From positions 1 through 64,000 of the forward strand of contig DJPN01000007.1 of the NCBI GenBank assembly GCA_002438565.1: a DNA stretch of 64,000 nt, in the 5' to 3' direction. The stretch's first letter is position 1. Every line of letters begins with the position of its first letter. The stretch comes from Alphaproteobacteria bacterium UBA6411. Lineage in GTDB: Bacteria; Pseudomonadota; Alphaproteobacteria; CAAGCB01; CAG-977. This document shows, piece by piece, positions 26,410-35,147 of this stretch. Both the position numbers and the translations under genes were made by a program. The notes under the pieces were generated by a model. It searched no databases, was not told the origin of the DNA, and worked only from the letters and a program-made list of their open reading frames with translations.

Positions 26410-28187
26410 CTGATTTCCCTTGTTTCCTGTTTCAGCTTTTCGCCCAAAAGGGCGGCTTCGTCCGTTTCGCCCAGCAAAGCGTGCAGTTTGACCCGAACCG
26501 CCTTGACAAACGATTCCGTGTCGACGCCCGTTTGCGTTTTTGTCAGCAGTTTGCCTGCCAAATCGGGCGTGGCGACACCTGATTTCAGCACGTCGACATA
26601 CGCTTGATGCAAAGCCGCGGCATAACGGGACAATTCAAAATTCGCAGGTTCTTCAACGGCGGCTTGGACAAAGCCGATTGCCATGCCTTCGATTATCGGA
26701 ATCGGATTGTAGCGCCAAAATCCCTCTTTTTTAAACAGTTCCGCCAAATCGGGCGCCGTTCCCGCACCGCCCATTTCCGCCCAAACACGGCCGTCCGCCA
26801 GCAAAATAACGGAATTGATTGACGCAATGCTTGTCCCCAAATCCATGGCGTCGGACACAATGTCGCCCCACAGATTGTCATAAGCATAACATGTCCTGCC
26901 CGCGGCGGGCGCGGTAAACATCATCACGGCGGCGGCATCGGGACGCATCAGCAGAAAATCAGCCCCCTCAACATGCTTTAAGCCGTATGCCGTATCGCGC
27001 ACCGCTTTGGCGACGGGCGCATCGAAAGCGTCCGTTTCGTCAAAAGCGAAAACAACGCGTTTGTAGTCTTTGTTCCGCGCCTGACGGAACACCTGTTCGG
27101 CATAGCGTTTCGCGTCGGCGTAATCATAGTGCATTTCTTCGAACATATCGCCCGCTTTGACGGGAATGCGAAACTCCTTGCGTCCGACGACGACGCGGAA
27201 AAATCCGTCCTCCGCAGCCGTTTTGTTCAATCCGCCGTATTCGCATTTGCCCGCCGAAAAACGGCAAACCGAAAATTCGTCCGCGGGCTTTTTCAGCCCG
27301 TTTGCGTAAACCGCTCGAACCACCGCCGCGATTTTGGGGCCGTAAGACGCATCGGGAACCAAAACCGTCGTGTCTTGGCCGACGGGATGCGCCAGCAAAT
27401 GCGCAAACGCCGCGTCCACGATGTCGCGCTGATTGCCCTCGCGCCGTTCCAATCCCGCCTGTTCGCGCATGTCGTTGTAAATACGTTTTTTTTCGCCGTC
27501 CAGTTCGGGGCGCACCGTGTATTTTGACATAAACACGATTTCGTTTTTCTTGGCAATCGCGCGGGCGCACAGCTTTTCGATTTCGTCGCGGTGCGTCAGC
27601 TTGAAGTACACCGCCGACCCCGCCGACAGCTTTTCGGGTTCGCGCACGATTTTGCGGTTGAATTCGACAAAGACTTCGGCATCCTCGTCCAGTACAACAC
27701 ATTCGGCATCCTTGTACCGTCCGCCGTCGGGGTAAAGCACTTCGACCCGTCCCGCGTTTTCATACGTCGGCAAAACCGTCTTTATCAGTCCGTTCAGCCC
27801 CGGATTTTGATAGCGTTCAAGGTTTCCCTTGACCAGCCAATGCCCGCGCATGTAGCCGTTGGGCGTCCCCGTTGCCAGTTTGGACAGCTCTTCGGGTTTG
27901 CGGTCGTCGCCCAGCAAAGCCAGCATTTCCATAACCTGCGCCCTGGTCGGAGTCACCCCCGGTCCTTTGACCAGAACGGCTTTTTTGTCGCCGCCCGCCA
28001 TTTCGACGGTTTCGCGCACCACTTCGCCGTTGGTCTGAATACGGGCCTGCAAGCTCCAGTCATGCTCGCGTACGCGCCCCGCGCCAATCCATTTTTCAAA
28101 CGGCGCTATCAGTTCGCGCTTGACGATTTTGTACGCCTCGCCCGCCGATTCTTCGGGTAAAGCCACATCCACGAAAGATTCAATCAT
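26406..28187 (-). CDS. Divergent isocitrate dehydrogenase with a large internal insert
   Basis: 593 residues. Read against NADP-dependent type II isocitrate dehydrogenases (about 410 residues) the order of motifs is kept: VTPTRAQV, GTPNGYMRG (family SPNGTIRN), FMSKYTV...DGEKKRIYND (family STKNT...YDGRFKDIF, with the catalytic Lys), RDIVDAAF, then WGDIVSD near residue 440 (family DGDVQSD metal site) and NPIPIIEG. Between the last two blocks lie about 150 extra residues that I do not recognise. Position between acnB and gltA supports the assignment. Cofactor cannot be decided. It overlaps acnB by eight bases. Confidence 0.7.
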   Translation of the reverse strand: MIESFVDVALPEESAGEAYKIVKRELIAPFEKWIGAGRVREHDWSLQARIQTNGEVVRETVEMAGGDKKAVLVKGPGVTPTRAQVMEMLALLGDDRKPEELSKLATGTPNGYMRGHWLVKGNLERYQNPGLNGLIKTVLPTYENAGRVEVLYPDGGRYKDAECVVLDEDAEVFVEFNRKIVREPEKLSAGSAVYFKLTHRDEIEKLCARAIAKKNEIVFMSKYTVRPELDGEKKRIYNDMREQAGLERREGNQRDIVDAAFAHLLAHPVGQDTTVLVPDASYGPKIAAVVRAVYANGLKKPADEFSVCRFSAGKCEYGGLNKTAAEDGFFRVVVGRKEFRIPVKAGDMFEEMHYDYADAKRYAEQVFRQARNKDYKRVVFAFDETDAFDAPVAKAVRDTAYGLKHVEGADFLLMRPDAAAVMMFTAPAAGRTCYAYDNLWGDIVSDAMDLGTSIASINSVILLADGRVWAEMGGAGTAPDLAELFKKEGFWRYNPIPIIEGMAIGFVQAAVEEPANFELSRYAAALHQAYVDVLKSGVATPDLAGKLLTKTQTGVDTESFVKAVRVKLHALLGETDEAALLGEKLKQETREIR

Positions 28188-30687
28188 TTTTCACCGCCTT
28201 GAAATAAGCGTCCACATTCGGAAAAGCCCCCGACACGGCGGCAACGGCTTCCAGTTCCGCCGAAACCAGCCAAACGCTTGCCTCGTCGCCCATGCGCCCT
28301 TTAAAGTTTCGGGTCGATGTCGTCAGCACGTTTTTCGCCCCTTGGACGCGTTCCTGATTGCCCATGCACAAAGAACAGCCCGACACTTCGACGCGCACGC
28401 CTTTTTCTTGTAAAGCTTTCAGAATTTGACGGTTTTCCAGCCGCGCTTGAATCAGGCGCGTCGGCACCGCCGCCCACACGTCGCAGACCAGCGTTTTGTC
28501 CCGCACGATTTGTTCAAACCGTTCAAAATCGCGTTCGCCCGACATGCACGATCCGATAAAGCAGAAATCCGCTTTCGTCCCCGCCAGTTCCGACAGCGGC
28601 TTGACATTGTCGGGCGTGTGCGGACAAGCAACGTACGGCTGATCGATTTCCGCCAAGTCGACCTCGATTTCGGCGGCGTAGTTCGCGCCCTCGTCCGCCG
28701 CAAAGCCCTGCGGATTTTCCGCCCACGCTTTCAGCGCGTCCAGCCGCCGCGCCAGCGCGCCGTTGTTGTCGTATCCGCCCTTTATCAGCGTTTCGACAAC
28801 AGGTATCGAAGAAGACTTCAAATAATGCGCGACGACCGCCGCGTTTTGTTCAAAGTACGCCGCCGCCGCGCTGCGTTCCGCAGACGAATTGGTCAGCTTG
28901 AACACGTCAATCATCTCGAACGGCTGACCCGAGCGGCGGTATTCGATAATCGCGCCCTCAAACACGTTTTTGCCGAACAGCTTTTGCGCTTTATAGGGTA
29001 AATAGTTGACCAAGTCGCGCACCGTGATTCCGTCGCGGAATTCGCCCTTGAGCGTAACAAGAACGCTGCGCGGCACTTTGATTTCGCAAACGCCCGTCGC
29101 GGCGGCTTCGGCAATGCCGCCCGACCCCAGCGGAAAGCTCAGCGCCGTCGGCGTGCGCGTGTGCGAATCCCCGCCGACAACGACCGTGTTCGGCACAACC
29201 AGTTCGTTCAGCCACGAATGAATAATGCCGTCGCCCATGTTCAGCGCAATGCCGCCCAAGCTTTTCACAAAATCAGCCAGCCGCGCATTCGCTCCGACTA
29301 CCGCGGGCGTTCTGAAACCCATTGCGGCGTTATGGCATTGTGACTGCAAAAACAGCGGCACGGCAAGCTTTGTCGCCGCCAAAGTCCCCTGCAGTTCCTG
29401 CACGGTCATGGGCCCCGTCGTATCCTGCGACGCGACCGTGTCGACGCGCGCGTAAACCGTCTGCCCCGTCCGCACGACAGGCAATCCCGCCGCCCGCGCA
29501 ATCACTTTTTGCGCCGCCGTCATCGGGACGGGCGTCATATCCGCTTTTTCCGTTTTGTACGGCAAAGGATACGCTTTACCCAAAACAGCCGCGGCGTTCG
29601 CGGTTAAAATTTTGCCCATTCGGAACAAAGTCCCGCCGCCCGCGCGCAGAATGTCCAAATCGACGGGTTCGGCGAATGCTGCAACGACTTCGCCCGCTTC
29701 GTTTGCGATTTCGCCCGCGCGCCAGTCAATCGTCACCACATCGCCCGTCTTTAAAGCCGCCGTGTCCGTGCGAATGACGACCGACCCCATATCTTGCGCC
29801 GTTTTGGCGAAAATGGGACCCAAAACCGACCCCGCGAACACAATCGCGCGCGTTCTTTTGTCGGGCTGGAATCGGGTGTCTTCGTTTTCGATTCCCGTAT
29901 TCCATTCAACATTGTTCATCCCCGATTTGCGCGACGAGCTTGTCCCGATTTTGTCCGCCGCCAAAGCCGCGGGAATGTCGGGATGCGCCTGTTTCAAAGC
30001 GTTCAGTTCCGTCAGCATTTCGGCGTTCATAAAGTAATGCTTGCCGTGCTTGGGAACGTCCGTGCGGGTGTGTCCGCCTTTGGAATGGGACAGAAAATCG
30101 GTCGATGCCTCGATTGAATCGGGGATTTTGTAAACAACGACCGTCGTTTTCTCTTCAATCGGCTTGCGGTGCGAGAACCAATCGGCGCGCGCCCAAGAAT
30201 CCAACAAAGCCGCGGCGTGTTTGTTGCCTGCCCTGTATTTTTCGACAACCGTATCGAAAGCGTTGTGAATCAGCACCAGATTCGACAGCGTTTCAACGGC
30301 TTCGCCCGCCGTTTTTTCGTCATCCAGCAAATCAATCAAGACGACAACGTTATGTCCGCCTTTCATATATCCCAAATGACGGACGGCATCATGCGCCGAC
30401 AGCCCTTGAACGGCAATTTCGCCGCGCGCGACCCGCCTCAGAAAATCCGCCTTGATTTCCGCCGCGAGGTTTGCGCCGCTCGGAACATTGTTCAGCACCA
30501 GTTCAAGCGCCCGCCCGTCCGTCGGGGCAAGCGTGCAAGCCGCTTTTGTTTCCTCGGCGGACATCGGCAAAATGGGCAGTCCGTCGTCTTTGCGGGACAG
30601 CGTGCCGTCCTCGGGGTGTTTCGGGTCAAACGCGCACGGCGTTTCATAAGCTTTGAAGTAAGCTTTCAAAATTTCATCGGCAGTCAT
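28180..30687 (-). CDS. acnB: Bifunctional aconitate hydratase 2/2-methylisocitrate dehydratase
   Basis: 835 residues. The AcnB-specific N-terminal HEAT-like domain is present (DDEKTAGEAVETLSNLVLIH), with the swivel domain ahead of the catalytic core. The 4Fe-4S ligands are visible in SQCHN, FIGSCMS and SGCSLCMGNQ. It interconverts citrate and isocitrate and can act on 2-methylcitrate. First enzyme gene of the acnB-icd-gltA series and ten bases downstream of a lipoprotein gene. AAAGGG precedes the ATG. Confidence 0.95.
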   Translation of the reverse strand: MTADEILKAYFKAYETPCAFDPKHPEDGTLSRKDDGLPILPMSAEETKAACTLAPTDGRALELVLNNVPSGANLAAEIKADFLRRVARGEIAVQGLSAHDAVRHLGYMKGGHNVVVLIDLLDDEKTAGEAVETLSNLVLIHNAFDTVVEKYRAGNKHAAALLDSWARADWFSHRKPIEEKTTVVVYKIPDSIEASTDFLSHSKGGHTRTDVPKHGKHYFMNAEMLTELNALKQAHPDIPAALAADKIGTSSSRKSGMNNVEWNTGIENEDTRFQPDKRTRAIVFAGSVLGPIFAKTAQDMGSVVIRTDTAALKTGDVVTIDWRAGEIANEAGEVVAAFAEPVDLDILRAGGGTLFRMGKILTANAAAVLGKAYPLPYKTEKADMTPVPMTAAQKVIARAAGLPVVRTGQTVYARVDTVASQDTTGPMTVQELQGTLAATKLAVPLFLQSQCHNAAMGFRTPAVVGANARLADFVKSLGGIALNMGDGIIHSWLNELVVPNTVVVGGDSHTRTPTALSFPLGSGGIAEAAATGVCEIKVPRSVLVTLKGEFRDGITVRDLVNYLPYKAQKLFGKNVFEGAIIEYRRSGQPFEMIDVFKLTNSSAERSAAAAYFEQNAAVVAHYLKSSSIPVVETLIKGGYDNNGALARRLDALKAWAENPQGFAADEGANYAAEIEVDLAEIDQPYVACPHTPDNVKPLSELAGTKADFCFIGSCMSGERDFERFEQIVRDKTLVCDVWAAVPTRLIQARLENRQILKALQEKGVRVEVSGCSLCMGNQERVQGAKNVLTTSTRNFKGRMGDEASVWLVSAELEAVAAVSGAFPNVDAYFKAVKND

Positions 30688-30697
30688 ATTTTCCCTT

Positions 30698-31132
30698 TCA
30701 AGGGGTAATCAGCCCGTACAAAGCGGGATACGGCATATCGCGCAGCTTTAAACCGCCGTTTTCATCGACATCGAATTCCAGCGTTGTTTCACCGCTTTGA
30801 TTGTCCGTCCCGAACCGCGCGGATTTGGCGGAACGCAAAAACAGCACTTTGGCGCGAACAATGCGGGTTTCCTTGTCGAATACGGTTTCCGCGACATAAG
30901 TGTTGAAATCAACGGATACGAAACCGACAAAATCGTTTTCGACCGCCAGCTTCAAATCCTTGACATTTCCCGTAAAGTCGGGACTGATGTTTTGCATGAA
31001 CGCGTCAACGTCCCGATTGGCGTAGGCGGCGTTCATTTTGCGTAAAACGTCATCGGCGGCGTTATCGTAGCGCACGGCGGCGCAGCCGCTTAAAACCATT
31101 ACCGCCAGCAGACTTTTCAACGTTTTTTTCAT
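30698..31132 (-). CDS. Small lipoprotein, possible NTF2-like fold
   Basis: 144 residues. Signal sequence MKKTLKSLLAVMVLSGC with lipobox LSGC. The mature part (DDVLRKMNAAYANRDVDAFMQNISPDF...) has the helix-then-curved-sheet look of NTF2/SnoaL-like domains, but this is only an impression. Its start overlaps the stop of the preceding lipoprotein gene by four bases, so the two may work together at the membrane. Function unknown. Confidence 0.7.
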   Translation of the reverse strand: MKKTLKSLLAVMVLSGCAAVRYDNAADDVLRKMNAAYANRDVDAFMQNISPDFTGNVKDLKLAVENDFVGFVSVDFNTYVAETVFDKETRIVRAKVLFLRSAKSARFGTDNQSGETTLEFDVDENGGLKLRDMPYPALYGLITP

Positions 31133-31833
31133 CGGGCGTTCTGCTCTTTCGCAAAAACGGCCAAAGCATTCAAAATCCGCGCCGTTACAATGTTTTTGTT
31201 GCGTTCGACATCGCGGCGTCCCTGCGGATAGGTAAAGCGGATGCGCACATAGCTCAGCAAATCGGGGTTGGCGCCCAAAACCAAATAGGATTTTTTGGCT
31301 TCCTCGCGCTGATTGAACGCAACGGGAACCTCCAGCACTTGGAATTTCCGTCCCGACCAGCGCAAATCGCGCACGTTCTTTTCGCCGGCGTTCACCGAAT
31401 CGTACAGCCCCGAATCCTGCATGGCTGAAAATTCCTGCAAATGCTTGTCCATCAGCGTTTCGGTCGCGGGCGACACTTCGGCGGTCATGCCGAATTCCAG
31501 ATTGTTGTATAAAAACACGGTGATGACAACTTCGCCCGTATCATCGCCGTATACACGGGTAAAGCCCGCGCCTTTTTGGTTTTTCTCGCGATTGGCAACG
31601 GCTTCGACGGTTTTATAGGTCGATTTGTTCGCAACGATTTCGGCGGGCAGGCTTGAAATCGCCGCTTCCTGCGTTTTTGCGACCAGTTCCTGCACCTTGT
31701 CCAGCAAAGCGTCGGATTTTTTCGGGGCTTCGGCAGGCTGTTCAGCAGCCGTTTCATCCGGAGAATCCGAAACGGGCATATTCGCGCACGCCGTCAACAA
31801 AAACAAAGGCAACAAAGCTTTCAGTTTCATCAT
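31129..31833 (-). CDS. Lipoprotein of unknown function
   Basis: 234 residues. Signal sequence ending in lipobox LTAC, then a Glu/Ala/Pro-rich linker (about 20-45) and a globular domain. The second Met could be the start since the ORF begins MMK; AAAGGA fits both. No family recognised. It is separated by 27 bases from trhP and coupled to the next lipoprotein gene. Confidence 0.65.
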   Translation of the reverse strand: MMKLKALLPLFLLTACANMPVSDSPDETAAEQPAEAPKKSDALLDKVQELVAKTQEAAISSLPAEIVANKSTYKTVEAVANREKNQKGAGFTRVYGDDTGEVVITVFLYNNLEFGMTAEVSPATETLMDKHLQEFSAMQDSGLYDSVNAGEKNVRDLRWSGRKFQVLEVPVAFNQREEAKKSYLVLGANPDLLSYVRIRFTYPQGRRDVERNKNIVTARILNALAVFAKEQNAR

Positions 31834-31860
31834 TTACATCCTTTTACCGAAAAGAACGCC

Positions 31861-33123
31861 CTATCCTACCAGACCCGCGGGCATGCGCGCAACCGTTAAT
31901 TCGGGCAAAGCGTCAAGTGTTACGTTTTTAAAAAAGCTTTTCGGGACTAAAATAAACTGTCCCGCCTTTCCTGGCGCCAAAGCGGGGACTTCACCTCCCG
32001 TAAAGCCGTCAATCACGCGTTCGATTTTGACATCAACGGGCGCAAAGCTTTCGGGCGGCAGAAAAGTCAGCACGTCGCCCGCCGTGATTTTCTGGTAAAT
32101 GACGACTTCGGCGACATCGGCGCGCCATTTGCGAATAACGCCCGCATTACGCCAAGCGCCGACACTCTGCGTCGAATCGTAATTCTGCATTTCGGGCGTG
32201 TTCACACCGTCGAAAAATCCCAGCGTGTAGCCCCTGTTTTGCAAAGTGTCCAATTCGGCTTGGTATTTTTCATACCGCCAAGATTCGGGATTTTCAAACC
32301 AGTCGTCGATTGCCTTGCGGTATGCGCGCGCCGTCTGCGCCACATAGTACGGCGTTTTGTTGCGCCCCTCGATTTTCAACAAATCAATGCCCGCCGCCAA
32401 AATTTCGTTCAGTTTCGGCATCAGGCACAAATCGCGGGAATTCAAGATGTACGACCCGCGCGCATCCTCCTCTATCGGCAAAAATTCGTCGGGACGCTCG
32501 GATTCCTGCAAATAAAGCCGGTAATTCCAACGGCACGCGTGCGCACACTTGCCGCGGTTCGCACTGCGCCCCGCCATAAAAGCCGACAGCAGGCACCGCC
32601 CCGAATAGCTCATGCACATCGCGCCGTGGACGAACATTTCGATTTTGATGTCGGGACACAGCCGCTTGATTTCCCGCGTTTCGGCAAAGGACGTTTCACG
32701 GCTCAGCACGCAGACTTTCGCGCCCAAATTCCGCCAGAATTTGACGGTCAGCCACGATCCGACATTGGCTTGCGTCGAAACGTGCAAAGGAATCTGCGGC
32801 ACTTTTTCGCGCATGAACATAAACACGCCGGGGTCGGACACAATCAGCCCGTCGGGGGCCAGCCTGCCGATTAACGCCGCGAATTCGTCCAGCTTTTCCA
32901 CATCGTCGTTTTTGGAAAACAGATTCAGCGTCAAGTAAATTTTTTTGCCCAAGTCGTGCGTTTCTTTGATTGCGCCGGCAAGCGTCCCTTCGTCAAAAGC
33001 GGTCTTCGCGCGCAAAGACAAGGACGGCACGCCCGCATAAACGGCATCCGCCCCGTACAAAATCGCGGTCTTCAACGCTTCGGGCGTTCCCGCCGGCAGT
33101 AGCAATTCGGGCTTTTTCATCAT
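31861..33123 (-). CDS. trhP: tRNA hydroxylation protein TrhP (YegQ), peptidase U32 family
   Basis: 420 residues. The U32 core is clear: ELLLPAGTPEALKTAILYGADAVYAG at the start and the conserved segment FVHGAMCMSYSGRCLLSAF...GKCAHACRW, whose Cys residues may bind a cluster. The C-terminal beta domain is present. Members of this length act with prephenate in forming 5-hydroxyuridine at the tRNA wobble base; that role comes from family knowledge. Its ATG overlaps the pbpC stop by four bases. Confidence 0.85.
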   Translation of the reverse strand: MMKKPELLLPAGTPEALKTAILYGADAVYAGVPSLSLRAKTAFDEGTLAGAIKETHDLGKKIYLTLNLFSKNDDVEKLDEFAALIGRLAPDGLIVSDPGVFMFMREKVPQIPLHVSTQANVGSWLTVKFWRNLGAKVCVLSRETSFAETREIKRLCPDIKIEMFVHGAMCMSYSGRCLLSAFMAGRSANRGKCAHACRWNYRLYLQESERPDEFLPIEEDARGSYILNSRDLCLMPKLNEILAAGIDLLKIEGRNKTPYYVAQTARAYRKAIDDWFENPESWRYEKYQAELDTLQNRGYTLGFFDGVNTPEMQNYDSTQSVGAWRNAGVIRKWRADVAEVVIYQKITAGDVLTFLPPESFAPVDVKIERVIDGFTGGEVPALAPGKAGQFILVPKSFFKNVTLDALPELTVARMPAGLVG

Positions 33124-35147
33124 TTTACTTTAATTCCGCACGGTTTGAAAACCCGCCGTTCCCCGTTTTCAAGGACGGCTTCGGCGTGTACTGTATGACT
33201 TCCTTTGACGGGTTTCCAGAAAAAAGAACGTCCTTCGCCCACCTTTTTTCCGTCAACGAACCATTTGATTTTTTCGGCATCCCTTGACAATTCAAACAAA
33301 TACGCTTGGAATTCGGCGGGAACGCGGGGGTCTAAAGCGATTGTCGCGCCGTCGGCGGGATTGACGACAAACAGCTCCGCTTCCTCTGTTTGGCTTATTC
33401 CCGCGGATTTCATGGTTGTCGTGGCCATCGTTCCCGTATTTTTCATCCGGTTCAGTTCCGTAAAGATTGACCGCAGCAGCAACCCCGCCCCCGACGCTCC
33501 CGTAACATTGCGCATCGGTTCATACGTCAGATTGCCCATCCACACCCCCGCCGCGAAATCGCGGTTAAATCCGATTGCCCACGCATCGCGGTAATCGGTC
33601 GACGTCCCTGTTTTAACCGCCGTTTTGACGGGAAAATTCAAAACGCTGTCCGCGCCGAATTCAAATTGGCGCGCCAGCGGGTCGGACAGAATGTCGGCGA
33701 TTGTCAAAGCGACGGCTTCGGGCAGCGCGCGTTCCTGCTCATAACCGTCGGAAACGGTCGCGCGTATCGGCTTTAAAATTCCGCCGTTCGCCAGCATCAA
33801 ATAGCCGCGCATCAGTTCATACAGCGGAATTTCCGCGTTGCCCAGCGCCAGCCCTTCGCGGTAAAAGTCGGGGGCTTTATCCAAAGTCGTTATGCCGATT
33901 TTCCTTAAAAAATCATAGTAATCGGCAACGCCTGTAAACTCGACGGTTTTAACGGCGGGAATGTTCAGCGAATTGCCCAACGCCTGCCTGACGGTTACCG
34001 TTCCGTAATGACGGCGGCTGTAGTTTTTAAAATGATGCACGCCCAGCCCCACAGAACGGCTCAGCGGTTCGTCATTCAGCAAAGTTTCGTCCGTCCATCC
34101 CTTTGTCAAAGCCAGAGCGTACAAAAACGGCTTTTGCACGGACGCCGCCTGCCGCGGCACAAGCACGGCGTCATAATCCTTGGTTTTATCGTCAACGCTT
34201 TCGGACACCCACGCCGAAACATTGCCCGTTTCACGCTCCAAAACCAAAACGGCGGCAGCGTGAACGTTCTTTTTTTGCAACGCTTTCAGCCGGTTCAAAG
34301 TCAGCTTTTGCACCGTGTCCTGCAAAGCCGAATCCAGCGTTGTTTTCACAACCGCCCCGCCCGCGTTTTTTTTGACAAAGGCCAAAAACTGCGGCGCCTC
34401 CACCGTCAAAGCGGGCGGGATCAGCTTTAATCGTTCCGCTTTGGCGGTTTCAAAGGAAACTTTGTCGATAATTCCCTGCTCGTAAAACTTTTGCAGCTGG
34501 CGTCCGACCAGCTTGTCCGTTTTTTCGGGGTATTTGTACAAATTGAACGCGGCGGGCGCGCGCACCAGCACGACCAAAGCCGCCATTTGCCGCACGCTCA
34601 GCCTGTCGGGGGATTTTGAAAAGTAATACCGCGCCGCCTGTTTGACGCCGCGCCGGTTTGACGCGTACGGCACTTGGTTCAAATAAAATTTCAGAATATC
34701 GTCTTTGGAAAAGCGCCGTTCCAGCCGCCAAGCGTCCGCGCCTTCGACAATTTTTGAAAACAGCGTGCGCGGTCGGGGATGCAGCATGCGGACAACCTGT
34801 TCGGTCAGCGTGCTTGCCCCGCGCACGACGCGCCCCGCCTTGACGTTTTGCACAACAGCGGCCAGCCGCGCGCCCCAATCGATTCCGTGATGCGTGTAAA
34901 AATTCTTGTCTTCCGCAGCGATGAACATTTCCTGCAAAAGTTCCGGAATTTCGTACAGCTCGACTGCGTCAAACACATTAAACCAGTTTTGATAAGACAC
35001 GTTCAACGGTTCCCCGCGGCTGTCCAAAAACTGCTGTTTTTCAACGGGAAAATCGTCCAATTTGTCGGGCAACGGCGTGGTGTTCAGCCCGACAATCAGA
35101 CAGAACACCGCAACAACAATTGCCCCGCCTGCAAAAAAAAGCCTCAT
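33120..35147 (-). CDS. pbpC: Penicillin-binding protein 1C
   Basis: 675 residues: N-terminal membrane helix, transglycosylase domain (AAEDKNFYTHHGIDW, GASTLTEQVVR) and transpeptidase domain with SVQK (active Ser), NSLNIPAV and KTGTS. The C-terminal extension (about 590-675, NPADGATIALDPRVPAEFQ...) is the PbpC-type biotin-lipoyl-like domain. It makes and crosslinks peptidoglycan in the periplasm. The alpha-2-macroglobulin gene overlaps its start by four bases, the same pairing as pbpC/yfhM in E. coli. Confidence 0.94.
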   Translation of the reverse strand: MRLFFAGGAIVVAVFCLIVGLNTTPLPDKLDDFPVEKQQFLDSRGEPLNVSYQNWFNVFDAVELYEIPELLQEMFIAAEDKNFYTHHGIDWGARLAAVVQNVKAGRVVRGASTLTEQVVRMLHPRPRTLFSKIVEGADAWRLERRFSKDDILKFYLNQVPYASNRRGVKQAARYYFSKSPDRLSVRQMAALVVLVRAPAAFNLYKYPEKTDKLVGRQLQKFYEQGIIDKVSFETAKAERLKLIPPALTVEAPQFLAFVKKNAGGAVVKTTLDSALQDTVQKLTLNRLKALQKKNVHAAAVLVLERETGNVSAWVSESVDDKTKDYDAVLVPRQAASVQKPFLYALALTKGWTDETLLNDEPLSRSVGLGVHHFKNYSRRHYGTVTVRQALGNSLNIPAVKTVEFTGVADYYDFLRKIGITTLDKAPDFYREGLALGNAEIPLYELMRGYLMLANGGILKPIRATVSDGYEQERALPEAVALTIADILSDPLARQFEFGADSVLNFPVKTAVKTGTSTDYRDAWAIGFNRDFAAGVWMGNLTYEPMRNVTGASGAGLLLRSIFTELNRMKNTGTMATTTMKSAGISQTEEAELFVVNPADGATIALDPRVPAEFQAYLFELSRDAEKIKWFVDGKKVGEGRSFFWKPVKGSHTVHAEAVLENGERRVFKPCGIKVK

